Shown piece after piece: positions 14,241 to 22,327 of a stretch of DNA of 27,674 nt (positions are counted from its first letter, which is position 1; every line of letters begins with the position of its first letter). Origin of the DNA: Erythrobacteraceae bacterium CCH12-C2 (GTDB lineage: Bacteria; Pseudomonadota; Alphaproteobacteria; Sphingomonadales; Sphingomonadaceae); NCBI GenBank assembly GCA_001556995.1, contig LSKF01000128.1, positions 1-27,674 of the forward strand, given 5' to 3'. A program made the position numbers and the translations under genes. The notes beneath the pieces are model-generated. The model searched no databases. It had not been told where the DNA came from and saw nothing but the letters and a program-made list of their open reading frames with translations.

Positions 14241-14849
14241 TTAACGGCTGGCCACCCTTCCGACCTCATCGGTCGCCGCGAGAGCGGACATTTCATGAAG
14301 ACCCCGATGGATATTGACCTTGATCAGGCTCTCACTTTGTCCGGTCATTCCGGAGGCCTCTCGCACGGTAAAGCCCTCGATCTTGACGAGCCTGATGGCC
14401 TCCGCCTGCCGGTGCGAGACCGTTTGCAGGAGCCGCTCAAGGCTTAGCCGATCGAGAACCGCATCGCCTTCGGTAACGCCAAATGAGATGAGATCACGAC
14501 CATTTGCCTCGGTAACGCTTGCGCGACGGTGAAAAGAATACAGCTTGCGCAGGTGCCCCATCCACCGGCGCCGGGCAATCCCGGCCAGCCACGGCAGGAA
14601 CGGGCGCTCGGAATTCCGCGTAGTTCGTGCAAGATAGAGCGCCAGTAGCGTTTCTTGCACCAGATCATCACGCTCTTCCGGGGCAAGGCGCATTCGATAG
14701 TAATTATGGAGCCAGATTCCGGCCTGCCGAAGGAGAAGGTTTGTGGCCGTACGGTCTCCCGCCTGGACAGCGATCATCAGGTTGCGAAAACGATTTTCAA
14801 TGTCGGCTTTCCCGGCTGATCGGATGGTGCCCGAATCCTGGCAAGTCAC
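14241..14849 (-). CDS. ECF-type RNA polymerase sigma factor
   Basis: A 202-residue sigma-70 family ECF factor. Region 2 is visible as RDDLVQETLLALYLARTT and PFLPWLAGIARRRWMGHLRK; region 4 as LQTVSHRQAEAIRLVKIEGFTVREASGMTGQSESLIKVNIHRGL. I chose the GTG at 14849 because GGAGG lies 6 nt upstream. No anti-sigma gene (for instance the NrsF/DUF1109 membrane type that partners SigF in Caulobacter) is in the window. The gene is surrounded by six GTAACC-N16-CGAA-type promoters, which match the SigF-type promoter I recall from Caulobacter heavy-metal work, so it is the probable activator of this region. I see no such promoter in front of the sigma gene itself. Confidence 0.92.
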   Translation of the reverse strand: MTCQDSGTIRSAGKADIENRFRNLMIAVQAGDRTATNLLLRQAGIWLHNYYRMRLAPEERDDLVQETLLALYLARTTRNSERPFLPWLAGIARRRWMGHLRKLYSFHRRASVTEANGRDLISFGVTEGDAVLDRLSLERLLQTVSHRQAEAIRLVKIEGFTVREASGMTGQSESLIKVNIHRGLHEMSALAATDEVGRVASR

Positions 14850-14953
14850 GAAGCGCCTCCACATTAAGCCAAGGACTAGGCCGGGCGAAGAAGCTGCGTA
14901 TTATGGAATTTGCGCAGAGCTGTGATGAAACAGCCATAAACAGGCGGCCACGC

Positions 14954-14979
14954 GTAACCTTTGATCGACCGGACGCGAA
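14954..14979 (+). promoter_or_regulatory. ECF sigma promoter for the CxxCAH protein gene
   Basis: GTAACC (14954-14959), 16 nt, CGAA (14976-14979), a perfect match to the window consensus. The predicted start near 14986 leaves about 32 nt before the ATG at 15018. It could also drive the glycosyltransferase genes downstream. Confidence 0.82.
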
Positions 14980-15017
14980 CACCTTCCCGGAGAATTCAAC
15001 GGTGCAAGGACGGCCCC

Positions 15018-15380
15018 ATGAGAAGATATCTAATTGTTGCGATGTTGGCTGCGGGCAGTTGCATGTCTGCTAGCGTGGCCAATGCAGCCAAACCGAACAT
15101 CGCGCTGGCCCTGCAAAGCGGGAGCCAGAGCGGCAGCCAGAGCGGAAGCGGAACCTTCCCGACACGTCAGCCGCGCGATCCTGCCGTTGAAGCGCATAAT
15201 CGGGGCAAGTCGCTCGTCTCGAAAAAGATCGCGTGCAAGAAGTGCGCCCATCCCGGCGGTGTGAAGGACGCGGCTACCGCGCGCGACGTGGCGGCCAAGG
15301 TGCGGGCCGGCGAATTCGACCTCAAGGACCAGGAACGCCAATTGGTGCTGTTCTATCTGAACAACCGCTTCGGCGTTTGA
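15018..15380 (+). CDS. Small exported CxxCAH protein, unknown function
   Basis: A 120-residue protein with a signal peptide (about 1-23, ending ANA). A low-complexity Ser/Gly/Gln stretch (QSGSQSGSQSGSG, 33-45) follows, then a helical C-terminal domain with C73-K-K-C76-A-H78. The layout resembles a small c-type cytochrome, but one residue (Ala) separates the second Cys from His, so standard CxxCH heme attachment is not expected. A metal or disulfide site is more likely. GAFDLKDQER-like helices and a final FYLNNRFG resemble a cytochrome-c terminal helix. The ATG has AAGGA about 8 nt upstream. It is read from a perfect ECF promoter, divergent from the sigma factor. I do not recognise a named family. 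Confidence 0.75.
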   Translation: MRRYLIVAMLAAGSCMSASVANAAKPNIALALQSGSQSGSQSGSGTFPTRQPRDPAVEAHNRGKSLVSKKIACKKCAHPGGVKDAATARDVAAKVRAGEFDLKDQERQLVLFYLNNRFGV

Positions 15381-15426
15381 TCCGACTTTGGCGGTCGCTG
15401 GCGAAGTCAGGCCGAAGAATAAATCG

Positions 15427-17511
15427 GTGCGATATAGGGTTGCGCTGGCTTGTACCCTGGCGGCAGTGGCGGCGCTTACGCAGGTAGGCACCGCAGACGT
15501 TTTCGATGCGAGGCTTTATCTGGCCATTTTTGCCGGGGCGAGCGCACTCGCTGTGGCGTTGCTGTGGAAGCAGCCCATTGCAAACCCCCGCGTGGTCCTC
15601 GCTGGAGCGGCGCTCGCCCATGCGGTGACCTTGGTTGCCATCCCGGACTTTATTGACGATTACTTCCGCTTCATCTGGGACGGCTGGCGGACCTTGCAAA
15701 CCGGCACACCTTATGGCGCGGCGCCCAAGGCGTTTGTCGTTGACGAGGCGGTGCCATTGGATCTCAGGGCGACGCTGGACCGCGTCAACAATCCCGAATA
15801 TCCGACCATCTACGGGCCGGTCCTGCAAGTTGTTTTCGCCGCTACCTTCGCGGCTTTCCGCACCAATCCGCTTGGGCTCCAGCTCCTGTTTGCCGGGGTC
15901 AACCTGCTGCTCGTCGCTCTGCTATTGCGCCGACATTCCCCCGGTTCCGTGGCGCTCTATGCCTGGAACCCGCTGGTGATTGCCGATACCAGCCTGCACC
16001 TGCATCCTGATGGCCTGCTGGCAGCGGCGCTTTTCGCCGGGGTTCTCGCGGCCCGCAGGCATCCGGTCTTCGCAGGGATCCTTTTTGCCACAGCCGCAGG
16101 CGTAAAGCTGGTGGCGCTGGCGGCATGGCCCTTGCTGCTTCGCGTGCGCCCCGCGGCGCTGCTGGCGGCAGCGGCCACGCTCATCGCATCTTATCTGATA
16201 TTTCTGCTGCAAGGGCGCGGCGTGGGTTTCGAGACGACGCGAGCATTTGTGCAGTTCTGGCACTTCAATCCGCTGGGCTACGAGGTTTTGCTGTTCGGGT
16301 TCGGCTGGCGGGTTGCGCGCCTCGCGTCGTTCGGCTGCGCTGGCCTGATTGTGTTGTGGCTGCACGCGCGCAGCCGTTCTGTCGAAGATGTCCCCTTGGC
16401 CGCCATCTTTGGTGTGATCCTGCTGTTCGCGCCAGCCATCAACAGTTGGTATCTGCTCTGGCTGCTGCCCTTTGCGGTGGGGCGCGACCAGTTGTGGCCG
16501 TTTGCCGCGACCGCCGCCCTGCCACTGTCCTATCTTACCGGGCTGACGCTTGACGACCCGGCGCTTGAACTGTTCGAGGTCCATCCGCTGGCGCGTCTGA
16601 TCGAGGTCGCCATTCTCGGCGCAGCTGTATTCGCGGATTGGCAAAACCACCGCCGCAGTGGCGCCCTCGTGCCCATTCCCCCGCCGACGCCGATCTCGAG
16701 GGCAAGGGTTGCCGCGATCATTCCGGCGTTGAACGAGGAGGCGGCAGTCGGCGGCGTCGTGAGCGACGTGAAAGCCGCGCTGGGACAAAGCCTTGACCAG
16801 CTGATCGTGGTCGACAATGGCAGCACCGATGGGACCGCAGGGGCAGCACGCGCCGCCGGCGCAACGGTGGTTGCCGAGCCGGAGCGCGGCTATGGCTCGG
16901 CCTGTCTCGCAGGCCTGACGCTAGTCAGGCCAGAGACCGACATCATCCTGTTCGTCGATAGCGATGGATCGGACAAGCTCGAGGATGCCAACGCAATTGT
17001 CGCGCCACTGATCGCGGGGCAGGCCGATCTGGTGATCGGATCGCGCGTGGCGGGCAACATCGAGCCGGGCGCGATGACCGTGCCGCAACGCTTCGGCAAT
17101 TGGCTGGCGCCGCTGCTGGTTCGGTTGATCTGGGGCGTGCGTTATTCGGATCTGGGCCCGTTCCGCGCAATTCGCCGCGACGCTCTTGAGAAGCTCGCCA
17201 TGCAGGATCGCGACTTCGGATGGACCATCGAGATGCAGGTCCGTGCCGCAAAGCAGGGCCTGCGGATCGCCGAGGTGCCGACCGGCTATCGCCGCCGCCT
17301 TGGGGTATCGAAGATCTCCGGCACGGTGCGAGGGGTGATCCTCGCGGGAACCAAGATCCTCTATGTCATCGGGCGCGAAGCGTTCGGCGATTTTGGCGCG
17401 AGGCGCTTGCCGCATTCACATGGTGCAGGTCGCATAGGGCATGCAGCAATACGTAAGGAGGGCGCTGGCAATGTCTTGCCGACGCTGGCAAAGAGGGCCG
17501 TCAATGACTGA
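15427..17511 (+). CDS. Two-domain glycosyltransferase: polytopic membrane GT fused to a GT2 domain
   Basis: A protein of about 694 residues. Roughly residues 1-415 form a polytopic membrane region with many hydrophobic segments and an early acidic motif (FIDDYFRFIWDGWRTL) typical of GT-C/GT87-like polyprenol-dependent transferases. From about residue 425 a GT2 domain begins: VAAIIPALNEE, VVDNGSTDGT, FVDSDGSD, and DLGPFRAIRRDAL, as in dolichyl-phosphate sugar synthases. One chain could thus make a polyprenyl-phosphate sugar and transfer it across the membrane; this is inference. The start is uncertain (GTG 15427 or TTG 15388, both with poor ribosome sites). It overlaps the next gene by 8 nt, so it belongs with the two following glycosyltransferase genes. 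Confidence 0.82.
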   Translation: MRYRVALACTLAAVAALTQVGTADVFDARLYLAIFAGASALAVALLWKQPIANPRVVLAGAALAHAVTLVAIPDFIDDYFRFIWDGWRTLQTGTPYGAAPKAFVVDEAVPLDLRATLDRVNNPEYPTIYGPVLQVVFAATFAAFRTNPLGLQLLFAGVNLLLVALLLRRHSPGSVALYAWNPLVIADTSLHLHPDGLLAAALFAGVLAARRHPVFAGILFATAAGVKLVALAAWPLLLRVRPAALLAAAATLIASYLIFLLQGRGVGFETTRAFVQFWHFNPLGYEVLLFGFGWRVARLASFGCAGLIVLWLHARSRSVEDVPLAAIFGVILLFAPAINSWYLLWLLPFAVGRDQLWPFAATAALPLSYLTGLTLDDPALELFEVHPLARLIEVAILGAAVFADWQNHRRSGALVPIPPPTPISRARVAAIIPALNEEAAVGGVVSDVKAALGQSLDQLIVVDNGSTDGTAGAARAAGATVVAEPERGYGSACLAGLTLVRPETDIILFVDSDGSDKLEDANAIVAPLIAGQADLVIGSRVAGNIEPGAMTVPQRFGNWLAPLLVRLIWGVRYSDLGPFRAIRRDALEKLAMQDRDFGWTIEMQVRAAKQGLRIAEVPTGYRRRLGVSKISGTVRGVILAGTKILYVIGREAFGDFGARRLPHSHGAGRIGHAAIRKEGAGNVLPTLAKRAVND

Positions 17512-18106
17512 TCCGCGCCTTGTCCTGTTTGCCCGCTTCCCGGCCGCAGGCGCATGCAAGACCCGACTCATCCCTGCCCTGGGAGCGCAAGGTGCGGCAG
17601 CATTGCACAGGCGGCTCACCGAACGCACCGTCAATACGTTGCGGATCGCAGGTCAGATCGTCACGGTCGCCTTCACGGGGGCCGATGAAAGCGAATTTGC
17701 CGCGTGGCTCGGCCCACACGTGCACTTGGTGGAGCAGGCGCCGGGGGACCTCTCGGCGCGACTGCTGGCTTGCCTCGAGCCAGCCCCGGTGATCTTCTTT
17801 GGTGCCGACACCCCTGATTTGCTGCCGCGGCATGTCGATGCGGCCATTACAGCGTTGCTGAGCCACGAGGTAGTCATTGGCCCTGCCGAGGATGGTGGGT
17901 ATTATTTGATCGGAATGCGCACAGCCCTGCGCGAATTGCTGGTCGACATGCCGTGGAGTACCGAGCAGGTGCTATCCGAGACGCTCGCTCGACTCGCGCG
18001 CATGGCGATCGTGCCTTGCCTGCTCGAAACGCTCGCCGATTGCGACCGGCCAGAGGATCTCGCCCGGTGGCCTGATCTGGTGTCGTCATGCGCGTCACCA
18101 TCCTGA
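17504..18106 (+). CDS. TIGR04282-type glycosyltransferase (DUF2064)
   Basis: A 200-residue nucleotidyl/glycosyl-transferase-like protein of the DUF2064 family, often labelled 'arsenosugar biosynthesis glycosyltransferase'. Diagnostic segments are LFARFPAAGACKTRLIPALG at the N-terminus, FFGADTPDLLPRHVDAAI in the middle and VIGPAEDGGYYLIGM. It is probably cytoplasmic. The ATG at 17504 overlaps the stop of the upstream gene (ATGACTGA). The arsenosugar label comes from a few clusters with ArsM/ArsS, which are absent here, so the sugar product is unknown. It always tends to pair with a TIGR04283 protein, and the next gene is exactly that. Confidence 0.85.
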   Translation: MTDPRLVLFARFPAAGACKTRLIPALGAQGAAALHRRLTERTVNTLRIAGQIVTVAFTGADESEFAAWLGPHVHLVEQAPGDLSARLLACLEPAPVIFFGADTPDLLPRHVDAAITALLSHEVVIGPAEDGGYYLIGMRTALRELLVDMPWSTEQVLSETLARLARMAIVPCLLETLADCDRPEDLARWPDLVSSCASPS

Positions 18107-18813
18107 TTCCCACCTTCAACGAGGAGCAGGCGCTGCCAGCCACGCTCGCCTCGCTTCGCATCATGGACCCGCCGCCTGACGAGCTGCTGCTGGTGGACGG
18201 GGGCAGCACCGACGCCACGCTTGCCCTTGCCCGCGCTGCCCGGATATCGACTGTCAGCGCCCCCACGAAAGGCCGGGGCGCGCAGATCAACCATGGTGTG
18301 GGCCGCGACAGCGGCGAGGTGATCTGCGTGCTCCACGCCGATTCGCTGCTGCCTGCCGATGCCGTTGCGGTGATCCGCGCAACCATGTCCGATCCCCGCA
18401 TCGCGCTCGCCAGCTTCATGCCGCGAATCGCCGGTCCGGGCGGCACGCGCTGGGGATCGAGCTTCCACAACTGGATCAAGACCTGGTACGCGCCACTGCT
18501 TACTCGCCCGCACCTGTTCGTGCGCGGGGTGCGGCTGCTATTCGGCGACCATGCGATGTTCTTCCGGCGCGAGCAGTTCCTCGCCGTGGGCGGCTGCGAC
18601 GAGCGGGTGGTGGTGATGGAAGAGGCCGACCTGTGCATCAAACTCGCCCGCTTCGGGCGGACGCGGATGGTGCGTCGCTGGGTCTGGACATCGGACCGGA
18701 GGATTGTCGCCTGGGGACGGTGGCGCGCCAACTGGATCTATTTCAAGGTCGGCATGATGTGGGCGCTGGGCGCGCGCGAGCGGCTTGCTGATCACTACCC
18801 CGATATTCGCTGA
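18088..18813 (+). CDS. TIGR04283-type family 2 glycosyltransferase
   Basis: A 241-residue GT2 protein. MRVTILIPTFNEEQALPATL opens the GT-A fold, VDGGSTDAT binds nucleotide, KGRGAQINHGV and VLHADSLLP (the DxD region) are typical of TIGR04283. GGCDERVVVMEEADLCIKL is the acceptor-side motif. There is a possible amphipathic or membrane-close helix at WIYFKVGMMWALGA. Its ATG overlaps the previous gene by 19 nt, so the three glycosyltransferase genes are one coupled operon. Together they suggest a glycolipid or glycan made at the inner membrane under ECF control. Confidence 0.87.
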   Translation: MRVTILIPTFNEEQALPATLASLRIMDPPPDELLLVDGGSTDATLALARAARISTVSAPTKGRGAQINHGVGRDSGEVICVLHADSLLPADAVAVIRATMSDPRIALASFMPRIAGPGGTRWGSSFHNWIKTWYAPLLTRPHLFVRGVRLLFGDHAMFFRREQFLAVGGCDERVVVMEEADLCIKLARFGRTRMVRRWVWTSDRRIVAWGRWRANWIYFKVGMMWALGARERLADHYPDIR

Positions 18814-18822
18814 GCTTGTTGC

Positions 18823-19866
18823 CTATCGATCAGCGCGTAAAGTTCGCGGCCGGATGAATCCTGCTGCAACGCAGAAGGCGATCTGGCGCAGCAAGGCGGC
18901 ATCGTCGATTGCAGGGGCCGCCATTCCGGTGAGTTCGGCCAGAGCCCCGGTGGTAAAATCGGGGTGCCGCTGGAAATAGCCCCAATAGGGCCGTGCCAGC
19001 CGCTCGGCGACGGACGCGCGTGCCTCCTCGACAGGCTCGGGCCCGAGAATGCGCGGGCTTTGCAGTCCCGGAACCGTGCCGATCAGGTTGAGGAAGCGTT
19101 GTGCCGGAACCGCTTTGCGCGCGGCGAGATGCACGAACTTGCCATCGCTGCACGGGTGATCGACGAGCGCGGCAATCGCATCGACGACATGATCGATGGG
19201 AACGAAATTCAGCGTCGCGGCCGGCAAGGCCGGAACCGCTGTGACCTTGCCTTCAGCGATGAACTTGAATGCCCGGTAGATCGTGTCGAAGCTGCGGATC
19301 CGGCCGCTGGCCGCTTCGCCGACAATGATAGAGGGCCGCGCGATCACCGCACCGGGGCGCTGTTCGCGTAGACACGTTTCCGCCACGGCCTTGGAGCGTT
19401 CATAGTGGTTGCCGAAGGGCCCCTCGGGATTGCACGGTGCCTCGGCGATCGGGCCGTCAGTCAGCCCGCAGACATAGGCCGTGCTGACATGGATGAAGCG
19501 CGCGGACGGGCATAGCTGTGCGACATGGCGCGTGCCTGTGACATTGACCGCGTGAAGTTCGTCCCAAGCCGCCTCGAACCGGACGAGCGCCGCGCAGTGA
19601 ACAATGGCCGTAACGTGGCGTTCGAGCCAGTCGCGCATCGCTGAATCAAGGCCAAGCCCGGGCTTGCGCACGTCCCCTTGCACCACCTGTATGCCCGATG
19701 GTGCAGATGACGGATCGCAGGCCGACGCAAGAACTGCCTCGCCAGCATTGTTGCGGATCTCTGCGGTCCGGTGCACGAGCGCGATCACCGTTGTACCTCG
19801 CGCGTAAAGCGCGGCCGTAAGCGCCGCACCCAGAAGTCCCGCGGCCCCTGTAACGAGTATCGCCAT
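18823..19866 (-). CDS. Extended SDR / NAD-dependent epimerase or reductase-like protein
   Basis: A 347-residue extended SDR. The Rossmann motif TGAAGLLG is at residues 6-13, the catalytic YERSK pair sits in the middle, and VHCAALVRFEA, VNVTGTRHV, FIHVSTAYVCG and RPSIIVGE are typical of the thioester reductase/male-sterility-like and sugar epimerase groups. The C-terminal 90 residues have no clear match. I chose the ATG at 19866, with AGAGGA about 10 nt upstream. It is convergent with the glycosyltransferases, with 9 nt between stops. The substrate may be a nucleotide sugar (neighbour context) or a fatty acyl thioester (motif context). Confidence 0.85.
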   Translation of the reverse strand: MAILVTGAAGLLGAALTAALYARGTTVIALVHRTAEIRNNAGEAVLASACDPSSAPSGIQVVQGDVRKPGLGLDSAMRDWLERHVTAIVHCAALVRFEAAWDELHAVNVTGTRHVAQLCPSARFIHVSTAYVCGLTDGPIAEAPCNPEGPFGNHYERSKAVAETCLREQRPGAVIARPSIIVGEAASGRIRSFDTIYRAFKFIAEGKVTAVPALPAATLNFVPIDHVVDAIAALVDHPCSDGKFVHLAARKAVPAQRFLNLIGTVPGLQSPRILGPEPVEEARASVAERLARPYWGYFQRHPDFTTGALAELTGMAAPAIDDAALLRQIAFCVAAGFIRPRTLRADR

Positions 19867-19946
19867 ATTCCGTGCGTCCTCTTGAAGCATTCAACCGGGG
19901 CGCTTCGCCGCCAATGCTGCACGAAGTCGAAAGAACCCATCGCGGG

Positions 19947-19972
19947 TTAGGCCCAAATCTTCGGATCGTTAC
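19947..19972 (-). promoter_or_regulatory. Variant ECF-like promoter for the extended SDR gene
   Basis: On the minus strand GTAACG (19972-19967), 16 nt, then CTAA (19950-19947). The -35 and spacing match the other sites, but the -10 has T instead of G. It would start about 75 nt before the SDR ATG. It is weaker than the others. Confidence 0.3.
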
Positions 19973-20014
19973 AGAATCGTCCAAGGCCCGGTGGTCTCGG
20001 AAGAAAAAAGCCGA

Positions 20015-20040
20015 GTAACCCATTGGTGAAACTGAGCGAA
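20015..20040 (+). promoter_or_regulatory. ECF sigma promoter for the TonB-dependent receptor
   Basis: GTAACC (20015-20020), 16 nt, CGAA (20037-20040), a perfect match. The predicted start near 20047 leaves about 29 nt before the ATG at 20076. Confidence 0.82.
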
Positions 20041-20075
20041 CCCGTACTCGTCGATGCCCTCATTCAGGAGCCCCC

Positions 20076-22298
20076 ATGCCGAACAGACCCGCAACCGCTC
20101 TCTTGTGCACTGCTGCCCTTTGTCTGCCTGTCGCGGCCCTCGCCGACGAAGGTGAGGCGCCAATGCCAGCCCCTGGCGAAATCATCGTCACCGCACAAAA
20201 GCGCAGTGAGGCAATTACCGAAGTTCCCCTGTCGCTCGACGTGCTCAGTGGCGCGCGGCTCGACAATGCCCGGGCCGGAGCGCAGGATCTGCTGTTCCTC
20301 GCCGCCCGCAGCCCGAGCCTTTATGCCGAAGCCTCCTCGGGGCGGATCTTTCCGCGCTTCTACATTCGCGGGCTCGGCAACACCGATTTCGATCTCAACG
20401 CCAATGGCCCGGTCTCGGTCGTGCTCGACGAGGTGCCGCTCGAAAACGCGATCCTGCGCGGCTTCCCGCTGTTCGATGTCGAGCGGGTCGAGGTGCTGCG
20501 CGGACCGCAAGGCACGCTGTTCGGTCGCAACACGCCGGCGGGCGTGGTCAAGCTGGAGTCGGTCAAGGCCGATGCCGCTGATCGCAATTTCGCCCGGATC
20601 GGCTTTTCCCGCTTCGATACCGTCGATGCGGAAGCCGCTGTCGGCGGTGATATCGGTGGCGGCTTTTCGCTGCGGGTCTCGGGTCTCTATCAGCGCCGCG
20701 ACGATTTCGTCGACAACACTTTTACCGGGGGCGGCGAGCGCGGGTTCGAGGAATTCCGCGACGTCGCGGGACGGGTGCAGCTGGGGTTTGATCGCGGCAG
20801 CGGCTTTGATGCCAACCTTTCGGTGTTCGGGCGCGATTTGTCGGGCGGGTCGCGATTGTTTCGCGCCAATATCATTCGGCCCGGTCGCGGCGGGTTGATC
20901 GACGAGTTCGAGCGTTTTTCCACTGCGCAGGATGCGACCCAGATTCTCGAGACAGATACCTTCGGGGTTATCCTCCAGACCAATACCCAGATCGGCGATT
21001 TCAAGCTGTCGAGCGTCAGCAGTTACAGCGAAGTGCGGCTCGATGCGCGCGGCGATGTCGACGGCGGTTTCGGCGCGGCCTTTGCCCCGCCTTCGGGTCC
21101 GGGCTTCATTCCCTTTCCCGCCGAAAGCGCCGACAACATCACCGATCACTGGCAGCAGACCACCGAGTTGCGGCTGAGCGGCCCGGTGGCCCCGGGCGTG
21201 GATGTGACAGTGGGCGGGTTCTACTTCCGCGAAAGCCTCGAGATCGAGAACGAAAGCTTCGATACCCTCGCGGGCGGCACCCGCAACGGGCTGGCGGTGC
21301 AGGACCAACGCACCGATGCCTATGCCCTGTTCGGATCAGCAACAATCGCGCTGACCACGCGGCTCGAACTGGCGGCGGGCCTGCGCTTCTCGCACGAGGA
21401 GAAGGACTTTACCGCCAGCCGGTTGATCGGCCCATTCGGCGCGCCGCCACTCGGCCCGATCACGCGCGACCTCGATGCCTCCAACCTCTCGGGCGATATC
21501 AGCCTGCGGTATCAAGTGACTGATGGTGCGAATATCTATGCACGCTACGCCCGCGGCTTTCGCGCGCCCAATGTCCAGGGTCGGATCGTGTTTGGCGATG
21601 CAGTGACCGTCGCCGATACCGAAACGATCGACTCCTTCGAAGCCGGGGTGAAGGGTACGTTCCTCGGCGGCAAGGGGCGCTTCAATGCAGCCGCCTTCTA
21701 TTATAGCACCAATGACCAGCAGCTCACTGCGGTTGGCGGAGCGGGCAATTTCAACCAGCTTCTCAACGCCGATCATGTGCGCGGGCACGGTTTCGAGCTT
21801 GATCTGGGTCTGGATCCTGTGGAGCGGCTGACGCTTACCGCCGGCGTCAGCCTCAACAACACCCGGATCGACGATCCCGGGCTGGAAGTAGGAATTTGCG
21901 GTGCGCCATGCACGGTGCTCGACCCGATCAATCCGGCCACCGGCAATGCGCTGATTGACGGCAATACCTTGCCGCAGGCCCCGCGCTGGATCGCGAACGG
22001 CACGGTCAACTACACCATTCCCGTCGGGCCGGGCGAGGTCTTCACCTTTGCCGACTTTGCATATCGCAGCAATATCAACTTCTTCCTCTACGAGAGCGTC
22101 GAATTCCGGGATCGCGACTTGTTCGAGGTCGGCGCGCGGATCGGTTATCGCTTCAACGATGGCGCGTTCGAGATTTCCGCCTTCGGCCGCAACATTTTCG
22201 ATGACACCTCGGTGCTTGGCGCAATCGACTTCAACAACTTCTCCGGCTTCGTGAACGAACCGGCGGTCTATGGGGTGGAATTGAAAAAGCGGTTTTGA
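20076..22298 (+). CDS. TonB-dependent outer-membrane receptor
   Basis: A 740-residue receptor with a signal peptide (about 1-23, ending AALA). A TonB-box-like EIIVTAQKR follows at about residue 35, then a plug domain (IRGLGNTDFDLN, VEVLRGPQGTLFGRNTPAGVV) and a 22-strand barrel with alternating aromatic strands ending in YGVELKKRF, with the terminal Phe used for BAM assembly. ATG 20076 has AGGAG 7 nt upstream. It uptakes an unknown ligand across the outer membrane. Its perfect ECF-type promoter puts it in the same regulon as the bufferin genes, so a metal or metallophore substrate is plausible, but the sphingomonad receptor family also covers sugars and aromatics. Confidence 0.93.
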   Translation: MPNRPATALLCTAALCLPVAALADEGEAPMPAPGEIIVTAQKRSEAITEVPLSLDVLSGARLDNARAGAQDLLFLAARSPSLYAEASSGRIFPRFYIRGLGNTDFDLNANGPVSVVLDEVPLENAILRGFPLFDVERVEVLRGPQGTLFGRNTPAGVVKLESVKADAADRNFARIGFSRFDTVDAEAAVGGDIGGGFSLRVSGLYQRRDDFVDNTFTGGGERGFEEFRDVAGRVQLGFDRGSGFDANLSVFGRDLSGGSRLFRANIIRPGRGGLIDEFERFSTAQDATQILETDTFGVILQTNTQIGDFKLSSVSSYSEVRLDARGDVDGGFGAAFAPPSGPGFIPFPAESADNITDHWQQTTELRLSGPVAPGVDVTVGGFYFRESLEIENESFDTLAGGTRNGLAVQDQRTDAYALFGSATIALTTRLELAAGLRFSHEEKDFTASRLIGPFGAPPLGPITRDLDASNLSGDISLRYQVTDGANIYARYARGFRAPNVQGRIVFGDAVTVADTETIDSFEAGVKGTFLGGKGRFNAAAFYYSTNDQQLTAVGGAGNFNQLLNADHVRGHGFELDLGLDPVERLTLTAGVSLNNTRIDDPGLEVGICGAPCTVLDPINPATGNALIDGNTLPQAPRWIANGTVNYTIPVGPGEVFTFADFAYRSNINFFLYESVEFRDRDLFEVGARIGYRFNDGAFEISAFGRNIFDDTSVLGAIDFNNFSGFVNEPAVYGVELKKRF

Positions 22299-22327
22299 TC
22301 AGGCATACGCTCGACGCGACCTGACCC

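Noticed and set aside
17504..18813. Arsenosugar biosynthesis cluster
   Set aside because: Only the family names suggest it; no arsM, arsS or other arsenic gene is in the window.
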